Positions 1 to 5,684 of a DNA stretch of 5,684 bases are shown here, piece after piece. Within the stretch, counting starts at the first letter, position 1, and the number at the start of each line of letters is the position of its first letter. Below the pieces are notes generated by a model. The model was not told the origin of the DNA. It made no database searches and saw nothing but the letters and a program-made list of their open reading frames with translations. The position numbers and the translations under genes are program-made. Origin of the DNA: Clostridium sp. CAG:451 (GTDB lineage Bacteria; Bacillota_I; Bacilli_A; RF39; UBA660); assembly GCA_000438295.1 (NCBI GenBank), contig FR901088.1:1-5684 (forward strand). Direction: 5' to 3'.

Positions 1-30
1 AATTATAAAATGAGACTATGGTTTGCAAAT

Positions 31-191
31 GATATACCACAATCAGAAGAAAATAAAGTATTTAAAGCCAAACTAAACATAGTAGGTAGTCAGAATACGA
101 GAATGATGGCTAGTAATAATAATTCTGTTGGTAGTCTTTGGAACAGGAAACAAGATACAGTAACAAAGATAGTATTTCAAGATTCAATTAA
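31..191 (+). repeat. Direct repeat copy 1 (BspA pre-repeat segment)
   Basis: This 161-bp stretch matches 198-355 at roughly 90% identity by eye. It encodes D-I-P-Q-S-E-E-N-K-V-F-K-A-K-L in frame 1, continuing through 'LWNRKQ' to 'IVFQDSI'. In relatives such a segment lies just before the LRR array, at the end of a 'R(L/M)W'-type extracellular domain (recognised from memory). Frame 1 runs past the copy into unrelated residues and stops at 241-243. Confidence 0.85.
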
Positions 192-197
192 GAGTGT

Positions 198-355
198 GAC
201 ATACCCCAATCAGAGGAAAATAAAGTATTTAAAGCTAAACTAAATATAGTAGGTAGTCAGAATACTAAAATGATGGCTACTAATAACTATAGTGGAGATC
301 TTTGGAACAGGAAACAATCAACAGTAACAAAGATAGTATTTCAAGATTCAATTAA
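198..355 (+). repeat. Direct repeat copy 2 (BspA pre-repeat segment), out of frame with copy 1
   Basis: This second copy, 158 bp, is offset by 167 bp at its start and 164 bp at its end because of a 3-bp length difference near 121-141 / 288-300. The matching protein segment is read here in frame 3, while copy 1 is read in frame 1, so the duplication itself breaks the gene. Frame 3 is closed upstream by TAA at 189-191. Copy 2 continues smoothly into the LRR array ('IVFQDSINKIEGESESWDIS'), so it is the copy originally attached to the downstream sequence. Confidence 0.85.
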
Positions 356-550
356 TAAAATAGAAGGAGAAAGTGAATCATGGGATATATCATCTGCTAA
401 AAATAAAATGGTAATGGCAAGACTAGTACCAAATACTGATGATACAACAACTAATACTTTGTATATACAAGGTAATGGTGGAGTAATAGCCAATTATAAT
501 AGTAGTGATTTATTTTATAACTTTTCAAAATTAACCAAGATAGAAAATGT

Positions 551-578
551 AAATTTACTTGATACATCAAACGTAACA
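551..578 (+). repeat. 28-bp exact direct repeat, copy 1
   Basis: The 28 bases here recur identically at 828-855 (offset 277 bp, not a multiple of three). This copy is in frame 3 and encodes N-L-L-D-T-S-N-V-T, the first LRR unit. Confidence 0.85.
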
Positions 579-933
579 GATATGAGTCATATGTTTCAAA
601 GTTGTATCAAATTAACAAATCTAGATTTAAGTAGTTTTGATACATCACAAGTAACAAATATGGGTGAGATGTTTTCTGGTAGTACAAGGTTAACCATTCT
701 AGATGTAAGTAACTTTGATACGTCAAATGTAACGAATATGAGTTATATGTTTAAAAATTGTAGCAAATTAACAAGTCTAGATTTTAGAAAAGCTACATTT
801 GATAAAGTAACTAGTTATAACAAATATAAATTTACTTGATACATCAAACGTAACAAATATGTGGTATATGTTTAGAGAGTGTAGCAGTTTAACAAATTTA
901 GATGTAAGTAAGTTTGATAAACAATATGTTTAA
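561..933 (+). repeat. 78-bp periodic LRR-coding repeats (BspA/DUF285 units)
   Basis: The codons for the conserved 'D-T-S-x-V-T' start at 561, 639 and 717, exactly 78 bp (26 residues) apart. The next unit's aspartate is at 801, 84 bp on, because the unit reads 'LDFRKATFDK' with two extra codons. After the rearrangement near 828 the period resumes in another frame at 838 and 916, again 78 bp apart. The unit consensus is L-D-x-S-x-F-D-T-S-x-V-T-N-M-x-x-M-F-x-x-C-x-x-L-T, the DUF285/BspA leucine-rich repeat. The period matches the protein repeat and the units are diverged, so this is coding repetition and not a CRISPR array or satellite. Confidence 0.9.
828..855 (+). repeat. 28-bp exact direct repeat, copy 2, at a frame-changing junction
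   Basis: This copy is identical to 551-578, but the matching codons are now in frame 1 (CTT at 835). It directly follows 'FDKVTSYNKYKF' in frame 3, which reaches the TGA at 837-839 inside the repeat. The sequence before it resembles the family's last repeat and the sequence after it resembles the start of an array. The likely origin is recombination or slippage at the repeat. Confidence 0.8.
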
Positions 934-1061
934 TGGTACATCATCTATTATAAACATAATAACTAAAGATGCTACTACTAAGAGTTGGTTAGAAGATAAG
1001 TTGGGTGGTAAAGGAACTGTTACTATTGCATAGATGGTATAAAAAAAGTTTTAAAATTATC

Positions 1062-1090
1062 TTGTCAAACATACTATTAAATGGTATATT
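1062..1090 (+). promoter_or_regulatory. Sigma-A-type promoter of ileS (extended -10)
   Basis: The -35 box TTGTCA (1062-1067) and the -10 box TATATT (1085-1090) each differ by one base from consensus and are separated by exactly 17 bp. A TGG at 1082-1084 supplies the extended -10 TGn element. The predicted start, about 6-7 bases after the -10 box (near 1096-1097), lies just before the first helix of the T-box leader at 1102. This fits a promoter that drives the leader and ileS independently of the broken gene upstream. It is a prediction from sequence alone. Confidence 0.8.
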
Positions 1091-1250
1091 AATTAAGAAA
1101 AACAAGTGCGAAAGACGGAAATAAGGAAAATTAGTAGAGACTTCTTGGTTGGTGAAAAAGAAGATGGAACTTATTTTAGATCACTTTCAAGTTGTGCTTT
1201 ATGGATAAGATAAAGACGGGGACTAGACGTTAACTAGAATAAGATAGATT

Positions 1251-1308
1251 AATCTATGAAGAAAGGTGGTACCACGGAAATATACGTCCTTTCAGCATAG
1301 ATTTTTTT
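1251..1308 (+). terminator. Intrinsic terminator of the T-box leader
   Basis: AATCTATG (1251-1258) pairs over 8 bp with CATAGATT (1296-1303), and a run of seven T follows at 1302-1308. The outer helix encloses the whole antiterminator hairpin, separated from it by a 2x2 internal loop (AA/AG), so the terminator reads as an extended form of the same hairpin. It lies 19 bases before the ileS start, where transcription would stop when charged tRNA-Ile dominates. How tRNA binding prevents formation of the outer helix is not obvious from the sequence. Confidence 0.8.
1261..1293 (+). promoter_or_regulatory. T-box antiterminator with tRNA-acceptor-binding bulge
   Basis: Helix A1 is GAAAGG 1261-1266 with CCTTTC 1288-1293. 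The conserved 7-base bulge TGGTACC spans 1267-1273. Helix A2 is ACG 1274-1276 with CGT 1285-1287, closed by an 8-base loop. This is the standard antiterminator layout, A1 then bulge then A2. The bulge base T1270 is the one that pairs with the tRNA discriminator base A. Confidence 0.9.
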
Positions 1309-1313
1309 GTTAT

Positions 1314-1320
1314 AAGGAGG
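1314..1320 (+). promoter_or_regulatory. Ribosome binding site of ileS
   Basis: A perfect AAGGAGG sits 7 bases before the ATG at 1328. It fixes the start codon and lies beyond the terminator U-tract, so it is present only on read-through transcripts. Confidence 0.95.
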
Positions 1321-1327
1321 AAATACT

Positions 1328-4300
1328 ATGGAATTTAAAGAATTAAAAAAAGGCGATGTACATAATATTGAATTAGAAATTGCTAAAGAATGGGAAAATG
1401 AAGATATCTTAAAGAAATGTATTGATAATAGAAAAGACTGTGAGAACTTTGTTTTCTATGATGGACCTGCTACTGCTAATGGAATGCCTGGACTTCATCA
1501 TATGATGGCTAAATTCTTAAAAGATACATTTTGTAAATATAAAACTATGCAAGGGTATCGTGTCTTAAGAAAAGTAGGATGGGATACACATGGACTTCCT
1601 GTGGAGTTGCAAGTAGAAAAGGAATTAGGGTTTAACTCTAAGAAAGATATAGAAGAATACGGTATAGAAGAGTTTAATAAAAAATGTAAGGAAAGTGTTT
1701 GGAAGAATGAAAAAGCTTTCTCTGATCTTACTAAGGAAATGGGACAGTTTATTGATTTAGAGCATCCTTATGTTACTTATGATAATAACTATATTGAAAC
1801 AGAGTGGTGGATACTAAAGAAATTCTTTGATGAAGGATTATTCTATGAAGGACATAAAATATTACCATTTTGTACAAGATGTGGAACGGGACTTGCTTCT
1901 CATGAAGTTGCTCAAGGATATAAAGAAGTTACTGCTAATACAGTTATTGTTCCAATGAAAAAGAAAGATGAAGATGTTTACTTTCTAGTTTGGACTACTA
2001 CACCTTGGACTTTAATTAGTAATGTAGCTTTATGTGTTAATCCAAAAGAATTATATATTTTAGCAGAAAGTCGTGGTACTAAGTTTATTGTTGCTAAAGC
2101 TTTAGCTAACAAAGTATTAGGTGATGATTATACTGTCTTAGAAGAGTATAGTGGTAAGAACTTAGAATATATGGAATATGAACAGTTAATACCAAGTCTT
2201 AAAGTAGATAAGAAAGCTTTCTTTGTAACAGTAGCAGATTATGTAACAATGGATGCTGGAACTGGTATTGTTCATATAGCACCTGCTTTTGGACAAGACG
2301 ATTATAATGTTGGTAAAAGATATGATTTACCAGTATTAAATCCAGTAGGAGAAGATGGTTGTTATACTGAAGGACTTTGGAAAGGTAGAAATGTTTTTGA
2401 AGTTGATATAGATGTCATTAAATACTTGAAAGAAAATGATAAACTATTTAAGAAAGAAAAAATTAAACATGACTATCCTCATTGTTGGCGATGTGGTACA
2501 CCACTTCTATATTATGCTAAACCATCATATTACTTAGAAGTTACTAAGTTAAAAGATCAAGTAGTAAAAAATAATAATGGTGTTAATTGGTATCCATCAT
2601 TTGTTGGAGAAAAAAGATTTGGTAACTGGTTATTAAATATGAATGATTGGGCAATTTCAAGAAACCGTTATTGGGGAACACCATTACCACTTTGGAGATG
2701 TTCTTGTGGTCATATGGAAATGATTGGTTCTCGTAAAGAATTAGTAGCAAAATCTATTGAAGAAATAGATGAATCAATTGACTTACATAGACCATACGTT
2801 GATAATGTCCATATTACTTGTCCAGATTGTGGTAAGGAAATGTCAAGAGTTAAAGAAGTAATCGATTGCTGGTTTGATTCTGGCTCTATGCCTTTTGCTC
2901 AATATCATTATCCATTTGAAAATAAAGAATTATTTGAAGAACAATTCCCAGCTAACTTTATCTGTGAAGGAATTGATCAAACAAGAGGATGGTTTTATAC
3001 CTTATTATTAATATCAACCTTTGTAACTGGTAAAGCACCATATAAAAATGTTTTAGTAAATGACTTATTATTAGATAAGTTTGGTAAAAAAATGAGTAAG
3101 AGTAAAGGTAATATCGTAGAACCATTTACTACTATGAAAAAGTATGGAGCAGATACAATTCGTTTCTATTTACCTTACGTATCACCTGTTTGGTCACCTA
3201 TAAAATTTGATGATGATGGATTAAAAGAAGTATATTCTAAATACTTATCAACCTTTAAAAATGCTTATTCATTCTTTGAAATGTATGCGAATGCTGATAA
3301 AATTGATCCTAGGGAATATAATATTCCCGTAGCTAAACGTGATTTAACCGATAGATGGTTATTATCTAAACTTAATCATATGGTTAAAGATGTAACTGAA
3401 GGTTATGAAAAGTATGATCTTAATATTGTTGTTCATAAAATAGTAGACTTTATTAATGATGACTTTTCTAATTGGTATATTAGAAGTAATAGAAGAAGAT
3501 TCTGGGCTAGTGAATTAACAGAAGATAAAAAAGCAGTATACTTAACAACTTATGAAACACTATTAACTTTAGCTAAAATAACGGCACCTGTTACACCATA
3601 CATTTCAGAAGAAATTTATCAAAATCTAACAGGTAAGACATCTGTTCATTTAGAAGACTTTCCTAAAGTTGATGAAGAGTTACTATCAAAAGACTTAGAA
3701 CAGAGAATGGAACTTGTAAGAGATATTTGTAGTCTAGGAAGAAATGCTAGAGAAGATGCTGCTATCAAGGTAAGACAACCACTTAACTTTATGATTTTAC
3801 CACTTGTTGATGAAGCAGTTATTGAAGACTTTGAAAGTATTATTAAAGAAGAACTTAATATTAAAGAAATTGTCTATAAAGATGATATGACTGAGTATAT
3901 GGATTATATTGTCAAACCAAACTTTAAAGTAGTAGGTAAAGTATTTGGACCTAAGATGAAAGACTTTCAAGAAGCAGTTAGTAAGCTAAATATTAATGAT
4001 GTTAATAAGATAAAAGCAGGATACTTTAAGATGAACTTCTTAGGTGAAGAAATTGATGTTACAGAAGATATGATATTAACCACTCTTAAAAATAAAAAAG
4101 GTTATTGTGCTGCTAGTAATGGTAAGACAAGTATTGTTCTTGATACATCATTAACAGAAGACTTAATATTAGAAGGACTTGCTAGAGAAGTAGTACGAAA
4201 AGTACAAAGCTTAAGAAAAGAAGCAGACTTTGTTATAACTGATCATATTAACTTGTATTATCATGGAGATGAAATGTTTGATAAGATGTTAGCATCATAT

Positions 4301-4414
4301 GATGAATATATTAAAAATGAGACATTAGCAGATTCTTTAGTAGAAGATCAAAATATTGAAAAAAATATGGAATTAAACGATATAGTTGTAGGACTAAGAG
4401 TAGAAAGAATATAA
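1328..4414 (+). CDS. ileS: Isoleucyl-tRNA synthetase, eukaryote-like type (IleRS2), with swapped GxHH signature motif
   Basis: This cytosolic class I synthetase attaches isoleucine to tRNA-Ile with ATP (EC 6.1.1.5). Catalytic landmarks in order are 'FYDGPATANG' (43-52), GLHH at 55-58 in place of HxGH, 'GWDTHGLPVE' (84-93), 'WAISRNRYWG' (441-450), 'WFDSGS' (515-520), 'GIDQTRGWFY' (548-557) and a standard KMSKS (588-592). The CP1 editing domain, which hydrolyses Val-tRNA-Ile, covers about 181-385 with 'WTTTPWTL' (222-229) and 'GTGIVHIAPAFGQDDY' (311-326). Cysteines 182/185 and 458/460/498/501 look like zinc sites. An all-helical anticodon-binding domain begins near 'DRWLLSKLN' (675-683). The C-terminal part resembles IleRS2 ('EGLAREVVRKVQSLRKEA', 949-966) and lacks the C-terminal cysteine finger of the E. 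coli-type enzyme (938 residues). At 1028 residues the length fits IleRS2. The T-box leader marks it as a regulated, probably housekeeping, gene. Identity is certain; the IleRS2 class is very likely. Mupirocin resistance is inferred from the class and motif, not shown. Confidence 0.98.
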   Translation: MEFKELKKGDVHNIELEIAKEWENEDILKKCIDNRKDCENFVFYDGPATANGMPGLHHMMAKFLKDTFCKYKTMQGYRVLRKVGWDTHGLPVELQVEKELGFNSKKDIEEYGIEEFNKKCKESVWKNEKAFSDLTKEMGQFIDLEHPYVTYDNNYIETEWWILKKFFDEGLFYEGHKILPFCTRCGTGLASHEVAQGYKEVTANTVIVPMKKKDEDVYFLVWTTTPWTLISNVALCVNPKELYILAESRGTKFIVAKALANKVLGDDYTVLEEYSGKNLEYMEYEQLIPSLKVDKKAFFVTVADYVTMDAGTGIVHIAPAFGQDDYNVGKRYDLPVLNPVGEDGCYTEGLWKGRNVFEVDIDVIKYLKENDKLFKKEKIKHDYPHCWRCGTPLLYYAKPSYYLEVTKLKDQVVKNNNGVNWYPSFVGEKRFGNWLLNMNDWAISRNRYWGTPLPLWRCSCGHMEMIGSRKELVAKSIEEIDESIDLHRPYVDNVHITCPDCGKEMSRVKEVIDCWFDSGSMPFAQYHYPFENKELFEEQFPANFICEGIDQTRGWFYTLLLISTFVTGKAPYKNVLVNDLLLDKFGKKMSKSKGNIVEPFTTMKKYGADTIRFYLPYVSPVWSPIKFDDDGLKEVYSKYLSTFKNAYSFFEMYANADKIDPREYNIPVAKRDLTDRWLLSKLNHMVKDVTEGYEKYDLNIVVHKIVDFINDDFSNWYIRSNRRRFWASELTEDKKAVYLTTYETLLTLAKITAPVTPYISEEIYQNLTGKTSVHLEDFPKVDEELLSKDLEQRMELVRDICSLGRNAREDAAIKVRQPLNFMILPLVDEAVIEDFESIIKEELNIKEIVYKDDMTEYMDYIVKPNFKVVGKVFGPKMKDFQEAVSKLNINDVNKIKAGYFKMNFLGEEIDVTEDMILTTLKNKKGYCAASNGKTSIVLDTSLTEDLILEGLAREVVRKVQSLRKEADFVITDHINLYYHGDEMFDKMLASYDEYIKNETLADSLVEDQNIEKNMELNDIVVGLRVERI

Positions 4415-4451
4415 TCTTTCTGCTTTTGTCTACCTAAAGGGGGGAATTTGC
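4415..4451 (+). other. Short ileS to AAA+ intergenic gap without a terminator
   Basis: Only 37 bp separate the ileS stop from the next ATG. I find no stem followed by a T-run and no convincing -35/-10 pair. The gap holds little except the G-rich ribosome binding site, which favours read-through from the ileS promoter and T-box. Confidence 0.7.
4436..4444 (+). promoter_or_regulatory. Ribosome binding site of the AAA+ gene, with a six-G run
   Basis: AAAGGGGGG ends 7 bases before the ATG at 4452 and supports that start. The core is G-rich and not a canonical AAGGAGG. A six-G run is conspicuous in such an A+T-rich sequence and lies where length changes would alter Shine-Dalgarno spacing. Confidence 0.8.
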
Positions 4452-5684
4452 ATGTTTAAATCTGATTATTTAGAATTTGAATCTAAAGCAGATAAAAGGG
4501 TTAAGGAGATAGTTTCCAAGTCTATTGAAATATATAAGATTTTAGAAAATAAAAAAATATATTATTATTCACACTCAATGGAAAAATCAATGGATATAGT
4601 AGATAAATATTCTTTTGCTACTCTTATAGCTATATTAGATAGTGATAAGAAATTAAATGATTATTTTAAGAGATACAGTATTACTATAGAAAAAATTATT
4701 GATTATTTAGATATTGATTTAACCGATGCCTTAAAACTATATCCTGATCAGTTAGAATCAGAGTTTATACATGGCTATGGTAGTTTTTTACAGAAAATAA
4801 CTAATACTTATGAGTGGAAGCAAATAGATATAATTAACTTAGTAGACAATGTTATTTATGAATATAGAGATGATAGTGATGCTATAAAGAGTTTTTTTAA
4901 AGATAATAATATAAGTATATCTGATGTAAGTAAGGGATTACTTAACTTAGATGAAGAAGATTTTTTAGAAGATATTAAGCAAAATAAAGAAAAGACTAAT
5001 TTGACTGGCTTTGGTTACTATTTAACTGGTGATATTGGTAAAAATATAAAAGGAAGAGAAAAAGAAATAAGAGATTTAGAAGCTAGTTTAATTGCTCCTG
5101 GCAATGTAATTGTAATAGGAGAAGCTGGAGTTGGTAAAACAGCAGTAGTTGAACATTTAGCATATCTTATTAACCATAATAAAGTTCCTAATATATTAAA
5201 AGATAAAAAGATATTTTCTTTAGATTTAGTAAAGATAATGGCTAATACTACTTATAGAGGTGATTTGGAAGCTAAACTCGACAAGTTAATTAGTGGTTTA
5301 GAAAAAGATAATAATACAATACTCTTTATTGATGAGATACATATGATTATGGGAGCAGGTAAAAGTTCTAGTGATAATATAGATATAGCAAATATGATTA
5401 AGTCTTATTTAAGTAATAGAAAGATACAAATAATAGGAGCTACTACTACTTTAGAATATGAAAAATATATATTAGATGATAAAGCTTTTAGAAGAAGATT
5501 TAACAAGGTAGTAATTGATGAACCAAATGAAGAGGTTCTTTATGATATATTAAATACTAAAAGAATAGAATATGAAAATAAATTAAATATAAGAATGGAA
5601 GATGCTGATAAATTAATTAGATTGTTAATTGAGTCTACTAGAAAGAGACATAGAGATTATAGTGATAATCTTTGTAATCCCACT
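4452..5684 (+). CDS. Clp/Hsp100-family AAA+ ATPase (ClpA/ClpB/ClpC-like), first 411 codons; runs off the right edge
   Basis: The frame is open from ATG 4452 to the last base. Hsp100 ATPases form hexamers that unfold proteins and thread them through a central pore, for degradation with ClpP or for disaggregation. Residues 1 to about 185 are helix-rich, acidic and without a signal peptide. Two weak Clp_N-like repeats can be suspected: 'FATLIAILDSDKKLNDYF' (55-72) and 'DAIKSFFKDNNISISDVS' (143-160). The first AAA+ module (D1) starts near 'IKGREKEIRDLEASL' (199-213). It shows Walker A GEAGVGKT (223-230), a pore-loop-1 equivalent 'TTYRGD' (266-271, Tyr268), Walker B 'ILFIDE' (290-295), sensor 1 'IIGATTTLEYEKYI' (327-340) and an arginine-finger stretch 'AFRRRF' (345-350). 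The following small helical domain is cut at 'NLCNPT'. The second AAA+ module, any ClpB middle domain and any ClpP-binding loop would lie outside, so ClpB, ClpC and other types cannot be separated. It follows ileS by 37 bp with no terminator, suggesting co-transcription. Confidence 0.88.
   Translation, partial: MFKSDYLEFESKADKRVKEIVSKSIEIYKILENKKIYYYSHSMEKSMDIVDKYSFATLIAILDSDKKLNDYFKRYSITIEKIIDYLDIDLTDALKLYPDQLESEFIHGYGSFLQKITNTYEWKQIDIINLVDNVIYEYRDDSDAIKSFFKDNNISISDVSKGLLNLDEEDFLEDIKQNKEKTNLTGFGYYLTGDIGKNIKGREKEIRDLEASLIAPGNVIVIGEAGVGKTAVVEHLAYLINHNKVPNILKDKKIFSLDLVKIMANTTYRGDLEAKLDKLISGLEKDNNTILFIDEIHMIMGAGKSSSDNIDIANMIKSYLSNRKIQIIGATTTLEYEKYILDDKAFRRRFNKVVIDEPNEEVLYDILNTKRIEYENKLNIRMEDADKLIRLLIESTRKRHRDYSDNLCNPT

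Larger units (their letters stand above)
1..1033 (+). pseudogene. Broken BspA-like leucine-rich-repeat (DUF285-type) surface protein gene, 5' end outside the window
   Basis: Intact relatives are large secreted or surface-anchored proteins of gut and oral Firmicutes and mollicutes, thought to act in adhesion; no enzymatic role is known. Frame 1 is open from the left edge (N-Y-K-M-R-L-W-F...) with no ribosome binding site at the first ATG (10), so the gene began further left. The family signal then moves to frame 3 (192-839), to frame 1 (about 835-933) and to frame 2 (about 923-1033). Frame 3 carries an entry segment ('WDIS', 'LVPNTDD', 'TLYIQGNGGVIAN', 'LFYNFSKL') followed by 26-residue repeats containing 'FDTSNVTNMSYMF'. 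Frame 2 holds the usual C-terminal end, reading NMFNGTSS then 'WLEDKLGGKGTVTIA' and a TAG stop. With three frame changes no single polypeptide can span it. The fragment 270-839 alone has no Shine-Dalgarno sequence. An alternative is a silent cassette that donates sequence to an expressed paralogue; the window cannot show this. Decay is clear; the exact ancestral structure is inferred. Confidence 0.88.
1101..1308 (+). promoter_or_regulatory. T-box riboswitch, isoleucine-specific (specifier AUC), controlling ileS
   Basis: T-box leaders bind a specific tRNA. Uncharged tRNA stabilises an antiterminator and allows transcription of the downstream gene. Stem I is readable here: base ACAA 1102-1105 with TTGT 1192-1195, then GAAAG 1110-1114 with CTTTC 1184-1188, then AAATAAG 1119-1125 with CTTATTT 1170-1176. 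The specifier loop lies between the last two helices, with ACGG 1115-1118 opposite TAGATCA 1177-1183. It presents AUC (1180-1182, an Ile codon) followed by the usual A. The distal end has an AGAGA bulge (1136-1140) and a CTTCTT/AAGAAG hairpin with GGTTGGTG in its loop. A linker hairpin is CTTTAT 1197-1202 with ATAAAG 1210-1215. The T-box core is at 1261-1276. The 7-base bulge TGGTACC (1267-1273) contains UGGU, which pairs with ACCA, the 3' end of a tRNA with discriminator A as in tRNA-Ile. Codon, discriminator and downstream gene all agree. Confidence 0.96.

Noticed and set aside
270..839. A free-standing 189-residue LRR gene starting at ATG 270
   Set aside because: There is no Shine-Dalgarno sequence, the family homology extends upstream of 270 in the same frame to 198, and homologous sequence continues past the stop in other frames. 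It is a fragment of a broken gene.
837..842. TGA at 837-839 read as Trp (Mycoplasma code)
   Set aside because: Reading through gives Y-I-K-R-N-K-Y and a TAG after 11 codons, with no repeat signature. The LRR signal continues in another frame instead, and both intact genes use TGG and never TGA.
835..933. Programmed frameshifting joining the LRR pieces
   Set aside because: Three separate frame changes sit at visible repeat junctions or a deletion, with no slippery heptamer and pseudoknot noticed. Decay is simpler.
561..933. CRISPR-like or satellite repeat array
   Set aside because: The 78-bp period equals a 26-residue LRR unit and the units are diverged with no spacers.
1034..1061. Intrinsic terminator after the broken gene
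   Set aside because: The A- and T-rich stretch (AAAAAAAGTTTTAAAA) can pair only weakly and is not followed by a T-run.
1267..1274. Palindrome TGGTACCA as a protein operator
   Set aside because: It is the conserved T-box bulge plus one base, so the symmetry is explained by tRNA 3'-end recognition.
4452..5684. A defence-system or phage ATPase
   Set aside because: The Walker, pore-loop, sensor and arginine-finger motifs match the D1 module of Hsp100 proteins, and no defence or mobile genes are visible nearby.

Overview
The window looks like part of a chromosome from a low-GC member of the Bacilli, most like the uncultured gut lineages near Mollicutes and Erysipelotrichia (RF39-type). This is inferred from four things: a very A+T-rich sequence, an arginine codon use dominated by AGA, a T-box leader with a typical Firmicutes promoter, and BspA-type 'DTSNVTNM' surface repeats. 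TGG encodes Trp throughout and no TGA occurs inside the two intact reading frames, so the Mycoplasma code is not suggested.

Positions 1-1033 hold the decayed remains of a BspA-like leucine-rich-repeat surface protein gene. The family reading frame can be followed across the region only by moving from frame 1 to frame 3, back to frame 1, then to frame 2. Each break sits at a visible rearrangement: a partial duplication joining two diverged copies, a recombination at a 28-bp exact repeat, and a probable 14-bp deletion.

Positions 1062-1327 form the control region of the next gene. There is an extended -10 promoter, an isoleucine-type T-box riboswitch whose Stem I, specifier codon AUC, antiterminator bulge UGGUACC and terminator with U-tract can all be read, and a strong ribosome binding site.

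Positions 1328-4414 encode a complete 1028-residue isoleucyl-tRNA synthetase of the eukaryote-like type (IleRS2). Its class I signature HxGH is replaced by the swapped form GLHH (GxHH). This form is known from some Bacilli IleRS2 enzymes and is linked there to extreme mupirocin resistance. It is the most notable feature of the window.

From 4452 to the right edge runs the first 411 codons of a Clp/Hsp100-type AAA+ ATPase with a divergent N-terminal domain. It lies 37 bp behind ileS with no terminator between them. It is therefore probably co-transcribed and exposed to the same T-box control, which would tie a protein-unfolding ATPase to isoleucine supply. I see no mobile element, CRISPR array, tRNA, rRNA or phage signature.
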